Assembly: GCF_002007235.1 (NCBI RefSeq)
Contig: NZ_MUHW01000004.1
Span: 110,355 to 174,354 of the forward strand
Reading direction: 5' to 3'
DNA: 64,000 nt
Origin: Oribacterium sp. C9
Lineage (GTDB): Bacteria; Bacillota; Clostridia; Lachnospirales; Lachnospiraceae
In this document: positions 58,463-64,000 of the stretch, in pieces
How positions within the stretch are numbered: the stretch's first letter is position 1
Layout of the letters: every line of letters begins with the position of its first letter
Notes under the pieces: model-generated
Databases searched by the model: none
The model's input: only the letters and a program-made list of their open reading frames with translations
What the model was told of the DNA's origin: nothing
Made by a program: the position numbers and the translations under genes

Positions 58463-59212
58463 ATGGATTACATCAGAGTAACTAAAGATAATCTGGAAAA
58501 GGAGCATATCTGCTGTGCCATATCCAATAATAAGGATGAGCAGGTATCATCAAAGAAAGCGTGGCTCGCGGACCGCTTTGATGAAGGACTTGTGTTCCTT
58601 AAAAGCGCAGAGCGGGGTAAATGTTTTATAGAGTATATTCCTGCGGAAAATGCATGGAATCCGATCGAAGCTCCTGGGTATATGTATATTGATTGCCTGT
58701 GGGTTTCCGGATCATTTAAAGGGCATGGCTATTCCAGTGACCTTCTCTCTGAATGTATTAAGGACAGTAAAGAAAAGGGAAAGAAAGGTCTATGTATTCT
58801 GGCATCATCAAAGAAAAAGCCTTTTCTGGCCGACTCAAAGTTTTTGAAATACAAAGGATTTACTGTGTGTGATGAAGCCGATAACGGTATTCAGCTATGG
58901 TATCTTCCTTTTGAAAAGAGTACAGATATTCCGTCATTCAAGGAATGTGCAAAGCATCCCCATATCGATGAAAAGGGATATGTACTTTTCTATACGAACC
59001 AGTGTCCTTTTAATGCAAAGTATGTGCCTGTTTTGGAAAAGACTGCCCTGGCTAACGAAATACCATTCAAGGTTATTAGACTATCGAACAGGGAAGAGGC
59101 CCAGAATGCTCCGACTCCAATCACCACATATGCTCTTTTCAGTGATGGAGAGTATGTCACGAATGAGCAGATGAACGATAAAAAGTTTCTGAAGTTTGCA
59201 GGAAGCTGTTGA
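58463..59212 (+). CDS. YoaP-like GNAT protein
   Basis: 249 residues; GGAGG upstream of ATG 58463. N-terminal GNAT domain (~1-150: WVSGSFKGHGYSSDLLSECI acetyl-CoA loop) and a C-terminal YoaP domain (HPHIDEKGYVLFYTNQCPFNAKYVPVLEKTA; CPF resembles a thioredoxin-like CxxC remnant). Ends NEQMNDKKFLKF. A deletion derivative lies at 48134. Function of the family unclear. Confidence 0.88.
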   Translation: MDYIRVTKDNLEKEHICCAISNNKDEQVSSKKAWLADRFDEGLVFLKSAERGKCFIEYIPAENAWNPIEAPGYMYIDCLWVSGSFKGHGYSSDLLSECIKDSKEKGKKGLCILASSKKKPFLADSKFLKYKGFTVCDEADNGIQLWYLPFEKSTDIPSFKECAKHPHIDEKGYVLFYTNQCPFNAKYVPVLEKTALANEIPFKVIRLSNREEAQNAPTPITTYALFSDGEYVTNEQMNDKKFLKFAGSC

Positions 59213-59237
59213 GAAAATAAATAAGTGAATGTAGTGC

Positions 59238-59279
59238 AAAACAGGCTTAATGCGGTGTATACCGGGGCCTGTTTTTCTT
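59238..59279 (+). terminator. Terminator of the AAAACAGAC family (after yoaP-like)
   Basis: AAAACAGGC (59238-59246) pairs with GCCTGTTTT (59267-59275), then TCTTT. Preceded by TAGTGC as in other family members (AGTG). Confidence 0.85.
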
Positions 59280-59338
59280 TGCGTGATAGAGTAAGCATAT
59301 CAAGAAATGCTTTAAATATCAGGAGGAAAGCGAGGTCT

Positions 59339-59545
59339 ATGGAAGTAAAGTCAAATAGATATGATATACCCAAAAGAGATGGAAGCGTCTGGCCAGAGGA
59401 TATCTGTCCTGCATATACATCGAGGGAGGATGCCATACCCTCAATACAAGGATGCTGGTACTGCAAATATGCAGATTTTCACCTTAAAGAAGAACGTGCT
59501 CTTGAGGTCGGGATATGTAACTGGCCTAAGATAATTATAGAGTAG
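59339..59545 (+). CDS. Small cysteine-containing protein (68 aa)
   Basis: ATG 59339 with AGGAGG at 59321. Sequence MEVKSNRYDIPKRDGSVWPE and GCWYCKYADFHLKEERALEVGICNWPKI carries a CxxC and a distant Cys, possibly metal binding. Similar small proteins occur in Clostridia; family name not recalled. Likely expressed separately, after the terminator. Confidence 0.65.
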   Translation: MEVKSNRYDIPKRDGSVWPEDICPAYTSREDAIPSIQGCWYCKYADFHLKEERALEVGICNWPKIIIE

Positions 59546-59555
59546 CTATAGAAAT

Positions 59556-60122
59556 TTACTTTATCAGTGATACCGCATCAAAGATACGGTTAGCTCTACT
59601 GAGATAAGTTACGATATTTTCTTTTGGCTCAGAAAAATCACCAGACCACCAGTGCTTGATAATACCGGCACAGCCTTCTATATTATAAGCTGTCATGTAG
59701 CGCATATCCGGGGTTATTTCCGTTATATTATCTTCAAATAGCCATAGCTGAAGGTAGTTTTCTTCAAGTAATTCTATCACTTGTTTTTGAAGGGGGATAT
59801 CTGTAAAAATCAAAGAAAACATCCATTTGTTTTCTAATACGTAGTCAGTGAGTCTTACGTAATTATCTTCGTAATCGTGGCTTGGATCGGCAGATACGAA
59901 TGCAGATATTTCTTCAAGTGCATGATTTTTTAAATCATCGTACAGTTCATAGATATCCTGGTAATGGGCATAGAAGGTTACTCTGTGAACATCTGCAGTT
60001 TCTGTTAATTCTTTTACTGTAATATGACTAATATCGCTCTTTGTGAGTAGCTTTATTAAAGCCTCATGAAGAGCTTTTTTTGTACGTTTTGCCCTCTTAT
60101 CATTTTGGTTCATTTCATGCAC
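59556..60122 (-). CDS. TetR/AcrR regulator
   Basis: 188 residues. HTH: RTKKALHEALIKLLTKSDISHITVKELTETADVHRVTFYAHYQDIYELY, the classic TetR type with a C-terminal TetR_C_39-like domain (TAYNIEGCAGIIKHWWSGDF). Divergent from the hydrolase remnant at 60368, its probable former target. AGGAGGTGC precedes the start. Confidence 0.92.
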   Translation of the reverse strand: MHEMNQNDKRAKRTKKALHEALIKLLTKSDISHITVKELTETADVHRVTFYAHYQDIYELYDDLKNHALEEISAFVSADPSHDYEDNYVRLTDYVLENKWMFSLIFTDIPLQKQVIELLEENYLQLWLFEDNITEITPDMRYMTAYNIEGCAGIIKHWWSGDFSEPKENIVTYLSRANRIFDAVSLIK

Positions 60123-60367
60123 CTCCTACAAATAGTTAAAGTTTTGTGAAATACAAAAATTAATACGGCATAAACTACATAATGATGGTCATATGTAATT
60201 TAGACTACATTTTAGGGTTAAATTGAATATAGTAAAGCTACACTGAGTAAATTATAATAAGCGAGCTTTCACAAGTCAAGTGACAGGTAATTTAAAGAAA
60301 GAACATTGTAGGAGGTTGTAACCAATGTTACAGGCAATAAGAAACTGTTTTGTTAAAGAGGAGGTAA

Positions 60368-60820
60368 ACACCGGACTCTCTTCCTTACAGAACAGAAGAG
60401 GACGAAAAATGTCTGACCTATACAACGGATGCACTGAAAGTTGATACAGAAGTTACTGGATATCCAATTGTGGATTTATATGTTTCATCCACTGCGGATA
60501 CAGGAGATTTCTATTTTTATCTTGAAGATGTAGACGAAAATGGTGAGGCTCTTTTGGTGACAGAGGGACAGTTAAATGCTTCCTTTGCAGATCTTTATGA
60601 CAATGATGATATGATTCTTGGAGGAACTAAAGGAATAGACGTGTTGCCGGATCTTCCATGGCATGGCTATGAGACCAGCGAAAAGAATGATCAGGTTTTT
60701 GCAGATGGAAATATTGTTGAGTTAAAGTTAGATTTGATGCCGGCATCCATCAAAAATCACTTTACCAATAATACCAAGATAGGAGGTTTGTTATATGAAT
60801 ATCGAAATAAAAGAAATTGA
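60368..60820 (+). pseudogene. C-terminal remnant of a CocE/NonD family hydrolase
   Basis: Opens after TAA at 60365-60367; PDSLPYRTEEDEKCLTYTTD, EVTGYPIVDLYVSSTADTGDFYFYLEDVDENGEALLVTEGQLNASF, then VELKLDLMPASI matches the jelly-roll end of X-Pro dipeptidyl-peptidase/CocE esterases. The catalytic domain and start are missing. ATG 60325 (AGGAGG upstream) opens a different frame over the same region, showing a junction. It runs 26 bases into the following GNAT gene. Confidence 0.78.
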
Positions 60821-61406
60821 AAAAAAAGATGAAAAAAAGGCAATGGAATTTGCTGTAAAAGGGATGAACTTTCATCGATATATACAGGGCGATTATGCCA
60901 TGAAGTTATATGCCAGATATTTCTGGTATATGGAAATGGAAAGAGCAACTCAGTGTATAGCAGCATATGTTGATGGAAAGTTTACGGGGATACTGCTTGC
61001 AGAGATTAAAGGAGAGGAACATCCCTATGGAAAAATTCATCGTCGTTTGTATGTGAGGTTTATGCAATGGATACTTAGCACTTTTTTTCATGAAGGAGCA
61101 GGTGCATATGATGAGGCTAACAGGCAGGTGTTGAATGAATACAAAAAGACAGTGAGACCTGATGGGGAATTGATTTTTTTGGCTGCAGATCCTGACAGTA
61201 AAATAAAAGGCATTGGTACTAAGCTTTTGGAGGAACTTACAAAGCGGGAAAAAGGTAAAACCATATACCTTTATACAGGTGATGGATGTACTTGGCAGTT
61301 TTACGAGCATCGCGGTTTCGACCGTGCAGGTGAGAAAGATATCTGTATGGAGATAGAAGGTAGAAATGTCCCTATTAAGTGCATGCTTTATAGTAAGATA
61401 TTATAA
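60795..61406 (+). CDS. GNAT N-acetyltransferase
   Basis: 203 residues; ATAGGAGG precedes ATG 60795. Acetyl-CoA motif in AADPDSKIKGIGTKLLEELTKREKG and FYEHRGFDRAG; N-terminal part EFAVKGMNFHRYIQGDYAMKLYARYFWY. Starts within the end of the hydrolase remnant. Substrate unknown. Confidence 0.85.
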   Translation: MNIEIKEIEKKDEKKAMEFAVKGMNFHRYIQGDYAMKLYARYFWYMEMERATQCIAAYVDGKFTGILLAEIKGEEHPYGKIHRRLYVRFMQWILSTFFHEGAGAYDEANRQVLNEYKKTVRPDGELIFLAADPDSKIKGIGTKLLEELTKREKGKTIYLYTGDGCTWQFYEHRGFDRAGEKDICMEIEGRNVPIKCMLYSKIL

Positions 61407-61462
61407 ACCAGTTATTTCCATGGTTTATAAATACTTTGTAAATTATTGATAGGAGAGTGAAG

Positions 61463-62011
61463 ATGTTGAGATTGAGACCATATATTTCAAAGGATTCAGA
61501 AACTGTTCTTTCATGGATCAAAGACGAAGAAACTTTTTACAAATGGACAGCAGGTATACTCGGTACTTATCCCATCACAGGCGAACAGTTTAATGCTGTC
61601 AGCGAATTTATGGCATTTACGGCTATTGAGGATGATGAGCCGGTGGGATTTTTCACCATGAGAAGACCGGGAAATTCCTTTGATGAATTAATGTTTGGAT
61701 TTGTAATCGTAGATCCGAAGCACCGTGGACTTAGTTACGGAAAAAGAATGCTCCTTTTGGGATTAAAGTTTGCCAAAGAAATATACGGTGCAAGAAGAGT
61801 GACACTGGGAGTATTTGAAAACAACGAACCGGCATATTACTGCTACAGGGCGGCAGGATTCCGGGAAGGAAAATCAGACGAAGTGAAAGTCTATAAAATA
61901 CTTGGCGAAATCTGGAGATGCCGGGAACTCGAGTATATCTGTTCAGATGATTTAAAAGACGAAACAAAAGAGGTCTACAGAGTTATGCTGAACAGTCTGG
62001 TGACCTTTTGA
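61463..62011 (+). CDS. GNAT N-acetyltransferase
   Basis: 182 residues from ATG 61463 (TAGGAGAGTG; GTG 61457 is an alternative). LRPYISKDSETVLSWIKDEETFYKW and motif A GFVIVDPKHRGLSYGKRMLLLGLKFA, motif B YYCYRAAGFREG. RimJ/RimL-like. A terminator follows at 62044. Confidence 0.88.
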   Translation: MLRLRPYISKDSETVLSWIKDEETFYKWTAGILGTYPITGEQFNAVSEFMAFTAIEDDEPVGFFTMRRPGNSFDELMFGFVIVDPKHRGLSYGKRMLLLGLKFAKEIYGARRVTLGVFENNEPAYYCYRAAGFREGKSDEVKVYKILGEIWRCRELEYICSDDLKDETKEVYRVMLNSLVTF

Positions 62012-62043
62012 ATATAGATAGCTCCATCTTTCATATTGATAAG

Positions 62044-62083
62044 TACCTCATTATCGGACTAACCGGTAATGAGGTATTTTTTT
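62044..62083 (+). terminator. Terminator after the GNAT gene
   Basis: TACCTCATTA..CGG (62044-62057) pairs with CCG..TAATGAGGTA (62063-62076), followed by TTTTTTT. Confidence 0.88.
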
Positions 62084-62208
62084 GGGTGAAGCCATGCCTT
62101 TGTTCAAAACATTTAGTCTGTTTATATTATCGTTATAATTTTTATACAGCTTTTAGTCGATTAGCTTAATTGAGGAGCAGATAAACAAGTCCCCGTATAA
62201 TAAGAGAC

Positions 62209-62418
62209 ATGAAAGAGAGTGGATTATCTTCCAAAGAAGTAGAAGAACTAACCGCTCACGGTAAAATGAATCGGATAGAAAAGAAATCGGGGAATAGTAT
62301 TCTCACTATAATTTTTAGAAATATTTTTACATAATTCAACGCAATCTTTGCAGGATTGTCTGTACTTCTGATAGCCGCCGGTTCATACAAAAGCCTTACA
62401 TTTTTTCCTGTATTCTGA
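62209..62418 (+). pseudogene. N-terminal fragment of a cation-transporting P-type ATPase
   Basis: ESGLSSKEVEELTAHGKMNRIEKKSGNSILTIIFRNIFT, TAA, FNAIFAGLSVLLIAAGSYKSLTFFPV is the start of P1/P2-type ATPases (GLSxxEVxxR...G..N, then SIxxIIxxNIFTxFNxIFAxL). A nonsense codon and truncation after ~65 codons remove all catalytic parts. Confidence 0.82.
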
Positions 62419-62530
62419 TGGGATTTCACCATATGCTTTCAGGAAACAGCGGTTAAAATAGCTTATATCATTAAATCCGCAGGAATAGGCGATGTCTGCA
62501 ATCGGAGTAGAAGGGCTGGTAATAAGCTCA
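62383..62530 (-). pseudogene. C-terminal HTH fragment of an AraC-family regulator
   Basis: On the minus strand: TPIADIAYSCGFNDISYFNRCF, then LKAYGEIPSEYR, the second HTH of AraC proteins (PIxxIAxxCGFNDxSYFxRxFKKxxGxTPxxYR). The N-terminus is absent. The end overlaps the opposite-strand P-type ATPase fragment by ~36 bp, so the two fragments meet at a junction near 62410. Confidence 0.78.
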
Positions 62531-62613
62531 TCCCTTTGCGTTTTGGACGTGAAGGGATGTCAGAGTAAGATTGGTATAAAGCAGTTTGAATTAAGGCCAG
62601 ACATTATAGTGAT

Positions 62614-62659
62614 GAGGGAGATTTCATCGGCAGATACCGGTGGAGTCTCCCTCTTTTTT
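62614..62659 (+). terminator. Terminator
   Basis: GAGGGAGA (62614-62621) pairs with TCTCCCTC (62646-62653), followed by six T (62654-62659). It follows the AraC fragment region; the gap to 62908 holds a 9-bp hairpin (62765-62785) but no gene. Confidence 0.75.
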
Positions 62660-62908
62660 GCGTTTTGCCAAAATTCATCAGGCATCAACTATGGTGATGT
62701 ACAGTTCCGAGTGAAATGAGGTTCCGGGGGATTGGGGGAATGCCCACCAACAAGCAAAAATCGCGTTGAGGGTCCTCGACGCCATGCTTGCGAAAAAAGG
62801 AAACACCCTAGAATATGTCCCTTAATATGTGCAGTATGTGATAGAATGAATATGTATGTCTCATCTATTTATGTTGAATCAGCTGCATAAAAGCACGGAG
62901 GTTTAAGC

Positions 62909-63762
62909 ATGTCCAGAGGCACCAACCAAAAGTTCAAGTTCACATATCTCATGAAGGTAATGCTGGAAAAGACTGATGATGATCATGCACTTACCATGTC
63001 TCAGATCATGGAAGAACTTGAAAAGTACGATGTGACAGCGGAACGTAAAAGCATCTATCAGGACTTTGCGGATATGGAGAAGTTCGGGATAGACATCATC
63101 AAGGAGCAGGCAGGACGGGAAGCACACTCCAGCGTCAGGTCTTTATCGATAATCGTGTGAAGTCCATGAACGAAAGTGTTTTCTACAATGTTGATGAAGT
63201 CTATAACGCCATCAACGATAATAAGAAGATCCGCTTCAAGTATTATAAGTGGGACATCAATAAGAAACTGGTTCCCCGCCGTAACGGAGACTGGTTTATA
63301 TTAAGCCCATGGGCGCTTACCTGGATGGATGAGAACTACTATATGGTTGCATTCGACGAGTGGGATGGCAAGATAAAGAGCTACCGTATAGATAAGATGA
63401 TGCGAATATCAATCACAGATGAAGCCCGTGCCGGTAAGAAAGAATTCAAAGAATACGATATGGCGAAACTATCGAAATCAACATTCAGCATGTATGGCGG
63501 ACCTAAGAAAAGAGTGACCATACAGCTTGATAACAGTATGTGTGGGGTCTTCCTGGATCGATTCGGAAAAGATGATATCTCATTCCGCCCTGTTGATGAT
63601 ATCCACAGCGAGATCTCGGTAGAAGTGAATGTGAGCCCACAGTTCTTTGCCTGGATCTTTGGCCTCGGAACCAAAGTTAAGATTGTGGGACCGGAGGATG
63701 TTGTTAAAGAGCTGAAGGATTACGGGAAAGCATTTCTTGAAAATTATAAGGAGCTAAATTGA
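62909..63762 (+). pseudogene. WYL-domain regulator broken by an out-of-frame deletion
   Basis: Frame 1 (62909-63160) has the HTH part (TYLMKVMLEKTDDDHALTMSQIMEELEKYDVTAERKSIYQDFADMEKFGIDI) and ends 20 residues after a deletion. Frame 2 (63157-63762) has the WYL domain (RRNGDWFILSPWALTWMDENYYMVAFDEWDGKIKSYRIDKM) and WCX end. About 65 residues between are missing. AGGAGG-like site (CACGGAGG) precedes the first part. Two separate short proteins could still be translated. Confidence 0.85.
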
Positions 63763-63765
63763 GGA

Positions 63766-63963
63766 ATGAAAAAACTGATATTAAAAATTGTTTTTGTCAT
63801 AGTGACAATAGTTGCTTTATGTGGTCTGTACTTAATTATTAATGGCTCATTGGAGATGTTTCCCACGGAAGAACAGATTGAAAAAACACGTATTACAGGT
63901 TGGATAATGTTGTCAGCAGGAGTGTTTATTGACGGTATTATATGTAAAGGAGCATTCCTGTAA
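63766..63963 (+). CDS. Small two-helix membrane protein
   Basis: 65 residues. Hydrophobic helices at ~5-27 (LKIVFVIVTIVALCGLYLII) and ~44-62 (GWIMLSAGVFIDGIIC), with a short charged loop between. GAGGA sits just before ATG 63766, three bases after the WYL stop. Unknown function; near the window end, so its downstream context is not visible. Confidence 0.55.
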   Translation: MKKLILKIVFVIVTIVALCGLYLIINGSLEMFPTEEQIEKTRITGWIMLSAGVFIDGIICKGAFL

Positions 63964-64000
63964 TTCATAAATAAGCGCCAATTGAATAGAAAAGAACCTC

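Noticed and set aside
62492..62719. 75-codon plus-strand frame near the AraC fragment
   Set aside because: It is antisense to the AraC remnant and includes the terminator at 62614-62659.
1..64000. CRISPR arrays, tRNA or rRNA genes
   Set aside because: No regularly spaced short repeats, cloverleaf sequences or rRNA-like stretches were recognised on either strand by eye.

Overview
The window looks like a chromosomal accessory region of a low-to-mid GC Firmicute, most likely a Lachnospiraceae such as Butyrivibrio, Pseudobutyrivibrio or Roseburia. The grounds are strong AGGAGG ribosome-binding sites, the A/T-rich style, and families typical of that group (DUF6465-like, a DUF6462-like excisionase, lone XRE regulators, many GNAT enzymes). 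The genus is inferred. No rRNA, tRNA or CRISPR array was seen.

1-6.8 kb: end of a SNF2-type helicase, small HTH and DUF1232 proteins, a DEDDh exonuclease, a membrane-anchored polymorphic toxin with a WHH nuclease end followed by a SUKH immunity gene, a histone-H1-like DUF6465 protein and an unknown gene. 6.8-13.4 kb: a compact six-gene minus-strand operon. It encodes a serine recombinase lookalike without catalytic residues, an intact large serine recombinase, two proteins sharing a domain with the recombinase C-terminus, and two ParB-like proteins. Two XRE regulators and three copies of one operator-like palindrome lie upstream. 13.5-14.9 kb: an AbiF (Abi_2/HEPN) abortive-infection gene followed by a perfect consensus promoter that drives a short, ORF-free, terminator-ended transcript. 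This is a probable protein-plus-ncRNA defence system. 14.9-17.2 kb: further XRE and LexA-like (S24) repressors.

17.2-26.5 kb: remnants of integrative elements. There are two copies of a sigma-like gene module (one truncated, one split by a frameshift), a 182-bp direct repeat around a flavodoxin pseudogene, a yggS remnant and an HNH-like gene, an IS91-type element (HUH transposase plus tyrosine recombinase), an HD hydrolase, a truncated AAA/DUF4143 gene, and a functional-looking excisionase and Tn916-type integrase at the right end. A fragment of a chloramphenicol-acetyltransferase-like gene lies directly outside.

26.5-64 kb: a patchwork of small plus-strand stress, detoxification and resistance genes (MerR, TetR, MarR, AraC, WYL regulators; GNATs; nitroreductase; CAT-like protein; MATE pump; VOC, isochorismatase, YjdF, YoaP, RsgA). 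Many neighbours are broken, internally deleted or fused. One conventional catabolic operon (GntR, two enolase-superfamily enzymes and an APC permease) lies at 34.1-39.0 kb. A histidine kinase with a deleted response regulator and a solute-binding lipoprotein lies at 53.7-57.0 kb. Three successive gene junctions at 46.9-48.1 kb carry the same hairpin with compensatory base changes, each just before a start codon. Several fusions (isochorismatase-VOC through one of these hairpins, GNAT-YjdF tail, HEAT-nitroreductase leader) suggest that recombination among repeats is actively reshaping this region.
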